From: Citrobacter telavivensis
GTDB lineage: Bacteria; Pseudomonadota; Gammaproteobacteria; Enterobacterales; Enterobacteriaceae
DNA: 64,000 bases
Assembly: GCA_009363175.1 (NCBI GenBank)
Contig: CP045205.1
Span: 4,340,001 to 4,404,000, forward strand
Direction: 5' to 3'
The notes beneath the pieces are model-generated. The model made no database searches and had not been told where the DNA came from. It was given only the letters and a program-made list of their open reading frames with translations. The translations under genes were made by a program, and so were the position numbers. The first letter of the stretch is position 1. Each line of letters begins with the position of its first letter. Positions 1-8,898 of this stretch are shown here, piece by piece.

Positions 1-565
1 CCTGATACTCTTTCACCACGCCGCCTACGGAGGCCACTTCAGACACGTTGGGGATGGTTTTCAACTCATATTTCAGGAACCAGTCCTGCAGCGATCGCAG
101 CTCCGCCAGGTCGTGCTTACCGCTGCGATCGACCAGCGCATACTCGAATATCCAGCCCACGCCGGTGGCGTCCGGCCCCATTTCCGCGCTGACGCCCGCC
201 GGGAGCTTACCCTGCACCTGGTTGAGATATTCCAGCACGCGCGAACGGGCCCAGTACGGATCGGTGCCATCTTCAAAAATGACATAGACATACGAGTCGC
301 CAAACTGCGAGAAGCCGCGCACCGTCTTCGCGCCCGGCACGGACAACATGGTGGTGGTCAGCGGATAGGTGACCTGATTCTCGACAATCTGCGGCGCCTG
401 CCCCGGATAGCTGGTTTTGACGATCACCTGCACATCGGACAGATCGGGCAGCGCATCCACCGGCGTATTGACGATAGTCCAGGTGCCCCAGACGCTGAGA
501 AAGAGCGCGCCAATGATCACCAGAAAGCGGTTGGCAACCGAGCGACGAATAATCCATTCAATCAT
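1..565 (-). CDS. cusA: CusA, Cu(I)/Ag(I) efflux RND pump, N-terminal part
   Basis: Only the first 188 or so codons are inside the window; the gene continues past the left edge. CusA is the inner-membrane, proton-driven RND subunit of the CusCBA tripartite pump that expels Cu(I) and Ag(I). The reading frame opens with MIEWIIRRSVANRFLVIIG, a first transmembrane helix typical of heavy-metal RND pumps, followed by the start of the periplasmic porter domain (DALPDLSDVQVIVKTSYPGQ). The ATG at 565 follows a GGAG ribosome site and lies 11 nt after the cusB stop, so it is the last gene of cusCFBA. Identity is clear from close similarity to the E. coli protein as I recall it. The ion-pathway residues cannot be judged because they lie outside the window. 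Confidence 0.96.
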   Translation of the reverse strand, partial: MIEWIIRRSVANRFLVIIGALFLSVWGTWTIVNTPVDALPDLSDVQVIVKTSYPGQAPQIVENQVTYPLTTTMLSVPGAKTVRGFSQFGDSYVYVIFEDGTDPYWARSRVLEYLNQVQGKLPAGVSAEMGPDATGVGWIFEYALVDRSGKHDLAELRSLQDWFLKYELKTIPNVSEVASVGGVVKEYQ

Positions 566-576
566 CTGCGTTCTCC

Positions 577-1839
577 TCAGTGCGCATGGGCCGCATGAAC
601 GGGCGTCGCCGACGGCTGCTGTGCGCGCATGCGATCCAACGCACCGGAGATGTTGGCTTCTGAATCAATCAGGAACAGGCCGCTGGCAACCACCTTCTCG
701 CCTTCGTCCAGCCCGGAACGGATCGCCGTCATCCCCTGCGAAGCCTGGAAGACAGAGACTGTCTTCGGAACAAAACGGCCTTCACCGTCCACCGTGATCA
801 CCCGCTGTTCGCTGCCAGTATCGATCAGCGCTTTAGACGGGATCAGCAACATCGGCTCGCTGGCCGTTTGCAGATTGAGCCAGGCGTTCATCCCCGGTTT
901 CAGCGCTTCGTCAGGATTCTCTACTTCCAGACGCAGTTGCAGCGTTCGGGTGGTGGCATCAGCACTGGGCAGCAGCGTCCACTTGCGGACGGTGAATGAC
1001 TTATCCGGACGCGCCGGAACGGTCAGCGAAAACTGTGACGTGTCCTTAATCAGCCACGCGATGGATTCAGGCACGGCGGCAGTGACCCACACCGGGTCCA
1101 TCCCCTGAATTTTCGCCACTACGTTATCTTTGGCGATGTTCATGCCGGCGCGTAAATCAAAGGCGGTAATCACCCCGTCAATGGGTGCCGTAAGGGTAAA
1201 ACGGGTCTGAATTTTGCGTGTTGTGGTCAGACGCCGAATATCCGCATCCGGCATCCCGGCCAGACGCAGTCGCTCCAGAATCCCCTCAACCTGGGTTGCC
1301 GTACCGCCGGTCTCTTTGAGCAGCAGATATTCACTCTGTGCTTCCACCCAGTCAGGAATGGTGAGCTCGAGCAGCGGCGCGCCTTTTTTCACCTTATCGC
1401 CCACGGTCAGCGGCCAGACTTTATCGATAAATCCGGCGGCCCGCGCCTGCATGATGACAAACTGATACTCGTTGAAGCTGACGTTGGCCGGGAACGTTTG
1501 TGCAAACGTGAGAGGACCCCGGCGCACGGCCTCGGTTTTCACACCGAGGTTTTGCGTTTGCGTCGGATCGATCCGGACTCCCGGCGCAGCGGTGCTGGCA
1601 GACTCTTCATCGGCATATTTCGGTACCAGATCCATATCCATAAAGGGCGATTTGCCGGGTTTATCGAAGCGGGTATTCGGGTACATCGGGTCGTACCAGA
1701 ACAGCACGTTGCGGGCTTCTTTTTCCGCGGCAGGTGGTGTATTCGCCGACGGGTGCGCGGCGGCGAAATACATATAGCCGGCCACGGCGATAATGCCGCC
1801 CGCCATCATGCTGCCGATAATTAGCGCGATATTTTTCAT
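577..1839 (-). CDS. cusB: CusB, periplasmic adaptor of the Cus copper/silver efflux pump
   Basis: This 420-residue membrane-fusion protein links CusA in the inner membrane to CusC in the outer membrane and takes Cu(I)/Ag(I) from CusF. It has an N-terminal membrane/signal segment (residues 5-27). A methionine-rich region follows (FWYDPMYPNTRFDKPGKSPF, then MDMDL), which holds the metal-binding methionines known from E. coli CusB. Lipoyl/hairpin and beta-barrel domains follow. It is slightly longer than E. coli CusB (407 aa) and ends in a His-rich tail (HAAHAH), which may be an extra metal ligand. It lies between cusF (32-nt gap) and cusA (11-nt gap) in one operon. Confidence 0.96.
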   Translation of the reverse strand: MKNIALIIGSMMAGGIIAVAGYMYFAAAHPSANTPPAAEKEARNVLFWYDPMYPNTRFDKPGKSPFMDMDLVPKYADEESASTAAPGVRIDPTQTQNLGVKTEAVRRGPLTFAQTFPANVSFNEYQFVIMQARAAGFIDKVWPLTVGDKVKKGAPLLELTIPDWVEAQSEYLLLKETGGTATQVEGILERLRLAGMPDADIRRLTTTRKIQTRFTLTAPIDGVITAFDLRAGMNIAKDNVVAKIQGMDPVWVTAAVPESIAWLIKDTSQFSLTVPARPDKSFTVRKWTLLPSADATTRTLQLRLEVENPDEALKPGMNAWLNLQTASEPMLLIPSKALIDTGSEQRVITVDGEGRFVPKTVSVFQASQGMTAIRSGLDEGEKVVASGLFLIDSEANISGALDRMRAQQPSATPVHAAHAH

Positions 1840-1871
1840 GAGGTCATGCTCAACGTTAAAATAAGAGAAAA

Positions 1872-2216
1872 TTACTGGCTTTTAATATCCTGCAATAAAG
1901 AGAGATTGCCCTGCTGGATAAACGTAAACGCCACGTTATCGCCCGCTTTTATATCGTTGAGCTGCGTTTGCGGCGTGATGGTAAAACGCATGGTCATTGC
2001 CGGCCAGTTCAGCGCGGGAATGGGACCATGTTCAATGGTGACTTTTTTACTTTCCATATCAACGCTTTTCACCACGCCGCTGGCGCTGACCACTGGGCTT
2101 TGTTCAGCGGCAGGCATGGCGCTCATCATATCGCCGTGATGATGTTCATTGGCCTGGGCGTTAATCGCCAGCGTAGAGAAAACCGCGAATACGACTGCTT
2201 TAAATACCGTGTTCAT
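1872..2216 (-). CDS. cusF: CusF, periplasmic Cu(I)/Ag(I) metallochaperone
   Basis: This small 114-residue secreted protein hands Cu(I) or Ag(I) to CusB. A signal peptide ends near ANA/QANE (residues 20-23), followed by a His/Met-rich linker (EHHHGDMMSAMP). The OB-fold domain keeps the metal site: H63, W71, M74 and M76 of the precursor, inside HGPIPALNWPAMTMRF. These match the His-Trp-Met-Met set of E. coli CusF, where Trp makes a cation-pi contact with the metal. It sits between cusC and cusB with short gaps, as expected for cusCFBA. Confidence 0.96.
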   Translation of the reverse strand: MNTVFKAVVFAVFSTLAINAQANEHHHGDMMSAMPAAEQSPVVSASGVVKSVDMESKKVTIEHGPIPALNWPAMTMRFTITPQTQLNDIKAGDNVAFTFIQQGNLSLLQDIKSQ

Positions 2217-2243
2217 TTTTAATCTCCCATGATGTCATTTGAT

Positions 2244-3626
2244 TTATTCCAGCCAACCGCCACCAAGCGCGGTATAGAGCGTAATTTCGTTAACCTGCCG
2301 GGCGTAATTAAGGTCAAGCAGGGTTTGTTGCGTCGCAAAGAGCGAACGTTCGGCGTCCAGCACTTCGATATAGCTCACCGCCCCGTTGCGATAGAGCGCT
2401 CTGGCACGCTGAAGGGTGATTTGTAGCGAAGACAGGTAACGCTGCTGACCGCGAATCTGATCGGCCAGGCTCTGGCGCAGCGCCAGCGCATCGGCAACCT
2501 CTTTGAAGGCGTTCTGGATCTTCTGCTCGTAATTGACCACCGACTGCTGCTGGCGGATTTCAGCCAGATCGAGGTTGGCCTGATTACGCCCGGCGTTGAA
2601 GATGGGTAACTCCACCTTCGGAATGAAATTCCACATCCCGCCTGCCGCTGAAAACAGCGTAGAGAGATCGCTGCTGCTGCCGGAGATCCCGCTGGTCAGC
2701 GTAATAGAGGGAAAAAATGCCGCCCGCGCCGCGCCGATATTGGCATTCGCCGCCATCAGCGCATGTTCGGCTTCCATAATGTCCGGACGCTGCAACAGGA
2801 TTTGTGATGAGAGCGACGGCGGTAACGTCACGCCGTTGAGATCGCCGACGTTGTGTCGCGTATCGTCCGGCAGCGTGCCGTAGCTCCCCAGCAACAGCTG
2901 CAACGCGTTGTTTGCCTGCGCCAGTTCCCCCTGACGCCTGGCGATGTCACTGCGGGTACTTTCGATCACGCCGCGCGCCTGCTCCAGCGCCAGCACGTTA
3001 GTACTGCCGGTGACCAGCTGTTTTTCCACCAGCGCATACGCGCGCTCGTAATTACTCAGCGTTTCTTGCGCCACCTGGAGCTGTGCAAAGGCCAGACGCT
3101 GATTGAAATAGCTCTGCGCCACGTTGGACACCAACAGGATATGCACCGCCCGGCGCGCCTCTTCGCTGGCAAAAAAGTTCTGTCGGTCGGCTTCACTCAT
3201 GTTTTTCAGTCGACCAAAGAAATCCAGATCAAAGCTCAGATTCAGCCCGGCCTCGTATTCACGCGTACTGCGGGTGTCGCCCTTGAGCTTTCCACTCCAT
3301 TTCCCGCTGCTTTCTGCGTTCAGTTGCGGATAGCGATCGGCATCGGTCACCCGATATTGCGCCCTCGCCTCCTGCACTTTCAGCGTCGCCATGCGTAAAT
3401 CACGGTTGCTGCGCAGCGCCTCATCAATCAACGTTTTCACCTGCGGATCGACGAAAAACTGCCGCCAACCGCTGTCCTGATAACCCGCTGGCGACGCCAC
3501 CAGTTGGTTCTGACTCAGAGAAAACTGTTGCGGCACCGGGAGCGCCGGACGCTGATAGTCTGGTGCGAGTGAACATCCTGCCAGCAGTAACGCCATCGAG
3601 AGCGTGAGGAGCTTAAAATTACGCAT
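2244..3626 (-). CDS. cusC: CusC, outer-membrane channel lipoprotein of the Cus pump
   Basis: This TolC-like outer-membrane exit duct (460 aa from this start) completes the CusCBA pump. I chose the start MRNFKLL because it gives a lipoprotein signal peptide with lipobox LLLAGC, lipidated Cys at residue 18, followed by SLAPDYQRP as in E. coli CusC (457 aa). Upstream in-frame codons would add residues that break the signal peptide. Two outer-membrane-efflux repeats of coiled-coil helices fill the rest (for example ALMAANANIGAARAAFFPSI). It is the first gene of cusCFBA, facing cusR across a shared control region with a CusR box. Confidence 0.95.
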   Translation of the reverse strand: MRNFKLLTLSMALLLAGCSLAPDYQRPALPVPQQFSLSQNQLVASPAGYQDSGWRQFFVDPQVKTLIDEALRSNRDLRMATLKVQEARAQYRVTDADRYPQLNAESSGKWSGKLKGDTRSTREYEAGLNLSFDLDFFGRLKNMSEADRQNFFASEEARRAVHILLVSNVAQSYFNQRLAFAQLQVAQETLSNYERAYALVEKQLVTGSTNVLALEQARGVIESTRSDIARRQGELAQANNALQLLLGSYGTLPDDTRHNVGDLNGVTLPPSLSSQILLQRPDIMEAEHALMAANANIGAARAAFFPSITLTSGISGSSSDLSTLFSAAGGMWNFIPKVELPIFNAGRNQANLDLAEIRQQQSVVNYEQKIQNAFKEVADALALRQSLADQIRGQQRYLSSLQITLQRARALYRNGAVSYIEVLDAERSLFATQQTLLDLNYARQVNEITLYTALGGGWLE

Positions 3627-3694
3627 AAGCCTGATTTTCATGTGGGTTGATATCAGCAACTTTACCTGGTGCTCTCTGTTCAACCCGTGACAGC

Positions 3695-3716
3695 AAAATG
3701 ACAAAGCTGTCATTTT
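3695..3716. promoter_or_regulatory. CusR box between cusC and cusR
   Basis: This is a 22-bp near-perfect palindrome built from AAAATGACAA and CTGTCATTTT halves around a central AG. It matches the E. coli CusR-binding consensus between cusC and cusR. Its position between the divergent starts fits copper/silver-induced activation of both cusCFBA and cusRS. Confidence 0.9.
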
Positions 3717-3796
3717 CCCAGAATGCGATTGCTATCCGATCTGGCTTCTCTAGAATTGAGGGGCCCCATGACATTCGCGTGGTGAAGGAGGACGTG

Positions 3797-4480
3797 TTGA
3801 AGATTTTGATTGTCGAAGATGAGAAAAAGACCGGTGAATACCTGACCAAAGGGCTGACGGAAGCAGGCTTTGTTGTCGATCTTGCCGACAATGGTCTGAA
3901 TGGTTACCACCTGGCGATGACCGGTGAATACGACCTGCTCATTCTTGACATCATGCTGCCCGACGTCAACGGCTGGGACATCGTCCGGATGCTGCGCACC
4001 GCCAATAAAGGTATGCCGATTCTGCTGCTTACCGCGCTGGGCACGATCGAACACCGGGTGAAAGGACTGGAGTTAGGGGCAGATGATTATCTGGTTAAGC
4101 CATTTGCTTTTGCCGAACTGCTGGCGCGCGTCAGAACGCTGCTGCGCCGGGGAGCGGCGGTGATTGTCGAAAGCCAGTTTCAGGTGGCCGATCTGACGGT
4201 TGACCTGGTGAGTCGCAAAGTGAGTCGTAGCGGAACGCGCATCACGCTCACCAGCAAAGAATTTACCCTGCTGGAGTTTTTTCTGCGCCACCAGGGAGAG
4301 GTGTTGCCCCGCTCGCTGATTGCCTCTCAGGTGTGGGACATGAATTTCGATAGCGACACCAACGCCATTGACGTGGCCGTGAAGCGTCTGCGCGGTAAGA
4401 TTGATAACGACTTTGAACCTAAGCTGATTCAGACCGTGCGTGGCGTGGGGTATGTGCTCGAGGTGCCGGATGGTCAGTAA
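3797..4480 (+). CDS. cusR: CusR, copper/silver response regulator (OmpR family)
   Basis: The receiver domain (residues 1-115) keeps the acidic pair E7/D8, phospho-acceptor D51, T79 and K101. A winged-helix DNA-binding domain follows and ends in the OmpR-type signature GVGYVLEVPDGQ. Phosphorylated CusR activates cusCFBA. The start codon appears to be TTG at 3797: AGGAGG at 3786-3791 is 5 nt upstream, and this gives exactly 227 residues, the E. coli length. A GTG one codon earlier is too close to the ribosome site. It overlaps cusS by 11 nt, so the pair is translationally linked. Confidence 0.95.
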   Translation: MKILIVEDEKKTGEYLTKGLTEAGFVVDLADNGLNGYHLAMTGEYDLLILDIMLPDVNGWDIVRMLRTANKGMPILLLTALGTIEHRVKGLELGADDYLVKPFAFAELLARVRTLLRRGAAVIVESQFQVADLTVDLVSRKVSRSGTRITLTSKEFTLLEFFLRHQGEVLPRSLIASQVWDMNFDSDTNAIDVAVKRLRGKIDNDFEPKLIQTVRGVGYVLEVPDGQ

Positions 4481-5909
4481 GCGACTTTCCCGACCTTTTT
4501 CGCTGGCGACGCGTCTGACTTTTTTTATCAGCCTCGCGACCATTGCCTCCTTTTTTGCCTTTACCTGGATAATGGTCCAGTCAGTAAAAGTGCATTTTGC
4601 CGAACAGGACATTAACGACTTAACCGAAATTAGCGCCACCCTTGAACGTATCCTCAGCCCTTCCGACGAACCGGAATCCCGTCGTCTGGAGATCCTGAAA
4701 AACGTCGTGGCCGGTTACTCAAACGTGATCATTTCGCTGGAAGATGCCAACCAGCAGGCGCTCTTTCATTCCCCTCATGTGCCGGATATCCGGCAGTTTC
4801 TTACCCAAGCCACGCCGGATAAAACTGTTCCGGGTGGCAATGTTTATTTAATTAATGGTCCGTCGATGCAGATGGCAGGCCACGGTACGCATTCCACCTG
4901 GCGCATGATCCGCCTGCCGGTCGGGCCGCTGGTTGAGGGTAAACCGGCCTATACCCTGTATCTGGCGCTATCGATCGATTTTCATCTGCATTACATTAAC
5001 GACCTGAAAAACAAGCTGATCATGACCGCCTCGATCATCAGCATGTTGATCATTTTTATCGTGCTGTTTGCCGTTTATAAAGGCCACGAACCGATCCGCA
5101 GCGTCAGTCGGCAAATTCAAAACATCACTTCGAAAGATCTCGACGTACGTCTGGATCCCCAATCGGTCCCTATTGAACTGGAACGGTTGGTGCTCTCTTT
5201 TAATCACATGATCGAGCGTATTGAGGACGTTTTTACCCGCCAGTCCAATTTCTCTGCCGATATTGCCCATGAGATCCGAACCCCTATCACCAACCTGGTG
5301 ACGCAGACGGAAATTGTTCTCAGCCAGCCCCGTAGTCAGAAGGAACTGGAAGAGGTGCTCTATTCCAACCTCGAAGAATTTAGTCATATGGCGAAAATGG
5401 TCAGCGATATGCTGTTTCTGGCGCAGGCCGATAACAACCAACTGATCCCGGAGAAAAAAGCGCTCAATCTGGCAGATGAAGTCGGTAAAGTGTTCGACTT
5501 TTTTGAAGCGCTGGCGGAAGAGCGGGAGGTCGGACTGCATTTTGAAGGGAGTCCCTGCCTGGTTTCCGGCGATCCCGGTATGCTGCGCCGGGCGATAAGC
5601 AATCTCCTCTCCAACGCGATGCGTTACACGCCGCCGGGTCAGACGATCACCGTCCGACTGAAAGAGGCGGACGACCAGGTGCACATCATCATTGAAAACC
5701 CGGGAACGCCTATTCCCGCCGAACATCTGCCACGGTTATTTGATCGCTTTTATCGCGTCGATCCGTCCCGCCAGCGCAAAGGAGAAGGGAGCGGTATTGG
5801 CCTGGCCATCGTGAAATCCATTGTGACAGCGCACCACGGAAAAGTGTCGGTGACCTCGGATGCCAGCGTTACCCGTTTTATTCTGAGTTTGCCGAAAGAG
5901 CAGGTCTGA
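4470..5909 (+). CDS. cusS: CusS, copper/silver sensor histidine kinase
   Basis: This is a 479-residue inner-membrane kinase. It has TM1 (about 15-37), a periplasmic metal-sensing domain, TM2 (about 183-203), a HAMP linker, a dimerisation domain with phospho-accepting H267 in AHEIRTP, and a catalytic ATPase domain (RRAISNLLSNAMRYTP, GEGSGIGLAIVKS). In E. coli, periplasmic His and Met residues bind Cu(I)/Ag(I); here the loop has MQMAGHGTH, shorter than the K-12 stretch as I recall it. The start overlaps the cusR stop. No clear terminator follows. Confidence 0.95.
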   Translation: MVSKRLSRPFSLATRLTFFISLATIASFFAFTWIMVQSVKVHFAEQDINDLTEISATLERILSPSDEPESRRLEILKNVVAGYSNVIISLEDANQQALFHSPHVPDIRQFLTQATPDKTVPGGNVYLINGPSMQMAGHGTHSTWRMIRLPVGPLVEGKPAYTLYLALSIDFHLHYINDLKNKLIMTASIISMLIIFIVLFAVYKGHEPIRSVSRQIQNITSKDLDVRLDPQSVPIELERLVLSFNHMIERIEDVFTRQSNFSADIAHEIRTPITNLVTQTEIVLSQPRSQKELEEVLYSNLEEFSHMAKMVSDMLFLAQADNNQLIPEKKALNLADEVGKVFDFFEALAEEREVGLHFEGSPCLVSGDPGMLRRAISNLLSNAMRYTPPGQTITVRLKEADDQVHIIIENPGTPIPAEHLPRLFDRFYRVDPSRQRKGEGSGIGLAIVKSIVTAHHGKVSVTSDASVTRFILSLPKEQV

Positions 5910-6473
5910 CTGGCCTGCACCTCTTCACGCTGCGCCCATCTTAAGCACTGTAGACTCCAGGATTCATCCTAAAAAAACAGCCGCTTATCTTGACTCATTT
6001 TTCATCACTACATTTTTATCACATTTAAATCACATTCTGACCTTTGCAAATCAGCCTCTGTGGCAACGTGGTTGACCGTCATTCTTCGCTCTTCTGCCCG
6101 AGAAAAATTGCACGGTATCCAGCGGGCAATCCCTGCCCTGACGGTACTTCATCGCCAAAACTTCAAACTACTGCACAAAATTTTTTACTGAAAAAGAAAA
6201 AAAATCCGAAAAATTACTCTTTTAATAATCCTTAAGCATCCTGGGAAAAATTATCTCAGACCTTGCAATGAACAATCAGGAGCTTACTATTCAGCCCTCT
6301 TTTTTTTCATTATTGTTAATGTTGCGTTGATATTTTTTAAATAGATGAAATTTTAATTATTGCAACCAAAATAAAACATAGTTTGTTTTTCATTGTGGAA
6401 TGAATCGCTGAATGGTACCGTTGCAATACATATTAACAGTGATAAATACAAACAGGAGATTACGTGAAAGATT
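5910..6473. other. AT-rich intergenic region upstream of the bactofilin gene
   Basis: These 560 bases carry no gene I can support. The stretch is markedly richer in A and T than the flanking cus genes, with poly-A and poly-T runs around 6180-6340. This is typical of horizontally acquired, H-NS-bound DNA. A 63-codon open frame at 6044-6235 has low-complexity, lysine-rich coding and no good ribosome site, and I do not call it. Confidence 0.5.
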
Positions 6474-6484
6474 ATGCAATATAA
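6464..6484 (+). other. possible six-codon leader ORF overlapping the bactofilin start
   Basis: AGGAG at 6454-6458 is spaced 5 nt from a GTG at 6464 that opens a six-codon frame (MKDYAI, then TAA). The bactofilin ATG at 6474 lies inside this mini-frame, in another register, and is 15 nt from the same ribosome site. Translation of the leader could therefore deliver ribosomes to the ATG. A start-region mutation is the alternative. Confidence 0.3.
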
Positions 6485-7205
6485 CCTCCTGTGGCTTGTT
6501 TGGGGGCTTTGGCTTTACCTCATTATACATTACGGCGTAGGTGATCAACACTTTTACATCACGTTAAAATCGCGATGGAAGATTATTGCTGTAATTATTT
6601 TAAGCTGCGGTTTAATTTATGCCGTTTATTTACTTTCATCATCGATGAGGATCCGAACCATGTTTAAACGTAAAGCGCAAAACACAGCGTTTGCTGATAC
6701 CAACGCAGATATTAACATTGCATCTTCTCTTGATTCATCCCAGGTTTCCTACCTGGGCGACGACGTTGAACTCACCGTAAAACCCTCGCACAATGTGCAG
6801 ATGAGTCCCTCCGTTGCTGTCATTCCTGAAACCTGCATTATTAAGGGCGAACTGAACTCAACCAGCGATATTCACGTTAACGGTCGTATAGACGGCATTA
6901 TTCGCTCAGAGAAAACTGTCCATATTCTAAAAAGTGGACACGTTGAAGGTGACATTATTGCTTACGCTATCGCCGTTGATGGCGTGCTGAATGGAAACTG
7001 TATTGGTGGCGAGGTCAGTATTAATGCACAGGGTGTTGTGAATGGTCAGGTGAAAAGTGATTCTCTGGCTATCCATAAAAATGGGCGTTTTTACGGTAAC
7101 TCTCTACCGCGTGCGGAAGAGGAAGATCATGAAAATGCGTTTATTTCTGCGATGGATGCAGTGAAAGAAAATACGATCGATATCTCAAATTTTCATAGAG
7201 AATAA
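6474..7205 (+). CDS. membrane-anchored bactofilin (CcmA-like, polymer-forming)
   Basis: This is a 243-residue protein. Two N-terminal hydrophobic segments (about 4-22 and 35-56) precede a basic stretch (MFKRK) and a polar linker. A bactofilin domain fills about 115-215, seen as repeating short beta rungs rich in G, N and V (IKGELNSTSDIHVNGRIDG, then GHVEGDI, GVLNGN, GVVNGQ, GRFYGN). Bactofilins form polymers that scaffold cell-shape or envelope functions. Proteus mirabilis CcmA, which affects cell curvature, has the same membrane-anchored design. Its role here is unknown. It stands alone in AT-rich DNA between cusS and an autotransporter remnant. The ATG used is poorly placed for its ribosome site, so the true start could differ. 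Confidence 0.8.
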   Translation: MQYNLLWLVWGLWLYLIIHYGVGDQHFYITLKSRWKIIAVIILSCGLIYAVYLLSSSMRIRTMFKRKAQNTAFADTNADINIASSLDSSQVSYLGDDVELTVKPSHNVQMSPSVAVIPETCIIKGELNSTSDIHVNGRIDGIIRSEKTVHILKSGHVEGDIIAYAIAVDGVLNGNCIGGEVSINAQGVVNGQVKSDSLAIHKNGRFYGNSLPRAEEEDHENAFISAMDAVKENTIDISNFHRE

Positions 7206-7219
7206 TGTATTTATCGGTA

Positions 7220-7254
7220 TGCCGGATGCCGGCGACGCCTTATCCGGCCTACGC
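7220..7254. repeat. REP palindrome
   Basis: GCCGGATGCCGGCGACGC and TTATCCGGC arms form the familiar REP hairpin, just after the bactofilin stop. It probably protects the 3' end of that transcript. Confidence 0.85.
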
Positions 7255-7544
7255 AGCCCAGAAAGACAAGCCCTACCTCTTTCCAGTTTAGACAACAACG
7301 GATTGATGAGTAATAGCAAAACCAAATACCCCTGACCCCACCAGAGGCCTCTTGGGTAACGGATAAGATCTTACGCTAAGACTTCTTATACAGGTCGCAT
7401 TGAGCGAGAAGCCTATGTTAATACCCCCTCTACGAACAAATCGCCTGGCAACAACACCGATCCCCCTCCTTTTCTTTTGCTCTGCAGCAGAATCAGCCCA
7501 GGTATCATCCTGAAATGAGGTGGCTCCACAGCGTTGTTAATTAA

Positions 7545-7913
7545 ACGCGATACCCGTCTCTTGTAAAGGAAGCCAACGGTACCCGTGTTGAAGGCAAAGG
7601 CGATGGTAATTTGCAGTCTCATGTCGGCGTCCGTCTGTATGGTCACGGTCACAACAGGCTGGATGCGGGCAAAGACCGCAACGTCCAGCCGTTTGTGGAG
7701 GTGAACTGGATCCACAACACCAAAGACTTCGGCGCCTCGCTGAGCAGTCAGGATGTGAATTTAGCCGGCAGCCGCAACATTGGTGAAGTGAAAGCCGGTG
7801 TTGAAGGCCAGTTGACTAAAAATGTGACGCTGTGGGGTAACGTTGCGCAGCAGGTGGGTGATAAGGGCTGTAGCGATACCTCAGCGATACTGGGCATTAA
7901 AGCGTCGTTCTGA
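7545..7913 (+). pseudogene. remnant of an AIDA-type autotransporter beta-barrel
   Basis: The last 100 or so codons encode the end of a type Va autotransporter barrel: FVEVNWIHNTKDFGASL, RNIGEVKAGVEGQLTKN, LWGNVAQQVGDKG and a terminal ILGIKASF ending in Phe, the BAM recognition residue. The frame is closed by a stop at 7542-7544. No passenger domain, linker or signal peptide precedes it, while intact members have several hundred to thousands of residues. The preceding 7255-7544 has no other recognisable gene. I read this as a 5'-deleted pseudogene, left after a deletion or recombination. Confidence 0.75.
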
Positions 7914-7932
7914 TAAACGACATTGATGAACC

Positions 7933-7962
7933 AGGGGGCGGATCCTTCGCCCCCTCTTCATT
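7933..7962 (+). terminator. rho-independent terminator after the autotransporter remnant
   Basis: AGGGGGCG at 7933-7940 pairs with CGCCCCCT at 7948-7955 around a 7-base loop, followed by CTTCATT. It probably terminated the original autotransporter gene. Confidence 0.7.
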
Positions 7963-8019
7963 GCGGGTCAAAGGGGGTTTATCCGCATGAGGTATAAAAA
8001 GCGGGTTATGCCGTCTTGA

Positions 8020-8898
8020 TTATTTGCAATGGGCATACCTGTCAGGCAAATGCGCACACAATTTCGTTTCTTCGTGATAAAAGTCCGACAGGTTCCGTTG
8101 ATAGTCGGATGGCGTTACCCCACAGAGCGCTTTGAAGTCTTTGGTAAAGTGAGCCTGATCGTGATAGTCCAGATCACAGGCAAGAGTTCGGAGCACATCC
8201 CCTCCCCGATTGATGCGACGACACGCTTCGTTGATTCTGAGGATTCTGACAAACGACTTCCACGACAAGCCGATTCTCGCCTGGCATAACCGATTGATAT
8301 GTCGGGTGCTGTAAGATGTTATATCGCTCAGAGCATTAAGACGAAGCATGCCATACACGGAGGAAGAACAAGCAAGTACCTGCTGCAATAGCATGTTTTC
8401 AGTGGCTATGCCTGCATGACGGACTAATACTTCGTCGATGGCCTGAAGCAGAAGCGGGTAAGATTCGTGATGCAATTCGATAACAGGAAGAAATAACCGT
8501 TCCAGAGAAGGGGCGATGGTCCCCAGAAGATACTGCCTGTTTTGTAATTCATATAAAGGCATACTGCCCAAAAGCCCAAACGCGCCACCGGGCAGAAACT
8601 CAACCAGAATCCGCATGGCGATCGTGTTGAAGTCCCGCGAAACCTGGTGCGGTTGGCTGCCAGGCCCCCAAAAGAGCTGCTGGAGACGCCCGTTAGTTAG
8701 AGTGAAAACAAGGCAGCCGCTGGCGTCAGGAACAATCGTCAATGGCTGCTGTGGCTGTGGCTCACAATCGCAGCGTAATTGCACGGTATAGTGGGAAACG
8801 ATGTGACGTAACGGCTCAGACGGCGCGAAAAAGAGCTGCGTCGCCGCGCAGTGTCGGTTACCGACAATGTGTTTCAGTCCGCCTGAGAAGGTGTTCAT
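8020..8898 (-). CDS. AraC-family transcriptional regulator
   Basis: This is a 292-residue protein. The N-terminal half (about 15-150) resembles the DUF6597-type sensor domain common in AraC regulators (SEPLRHIVSHYTVQ, FLPGGAFGLLG). The C-terminal 110 residues form the double helix-turn-helix (YSTRHINRLCQARIGLSWK; LACDLDYHDQAHFTKDFKAL; GVTPSDYQRNL). The ligand is unknown. It is divergent from the VOC-domain gene at 9110, with about 210 bp between, so that gene is the most likely target; this is inferred from position only. Confidence 0.85.
   Translation of the reverse strand: MNTFSGGLKHIVGNRHCAATQLFFAPSEPLRHIVSHYTVQLRCDCEPQPQQPLTIVPDASGCLVFTLTNGRLQQLFWGPGSQPHQVSRDFNTIAMRILVEFLPGGAFGLLGSMPLYELQNRQYLLGTIAPSLERLFLPVIELHHESYPLLLQAIDEVLVRHAGIATENMLLQQVLACSSSVYGMLRLNALSDITSYSTRHINRLCQARIGLSWKSFVRILRINEACRRINRGGDVLRTLACDLDYHDQAHFTKDFKALCGVTPSDYQRNLSDFYHEETKLCAHLPDRYAHCK

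Noticed and set aside
4968..5726. 252-codon minus-strand frame
   Set aside because: Antisense to cusS, which has all kinase motifs in frame.
6044..6235. 63-codon frame between cusS and the bactofilin gene
   Set aside because: Low-complexity, no ribosome site, in AT-rich non-coding DNA.
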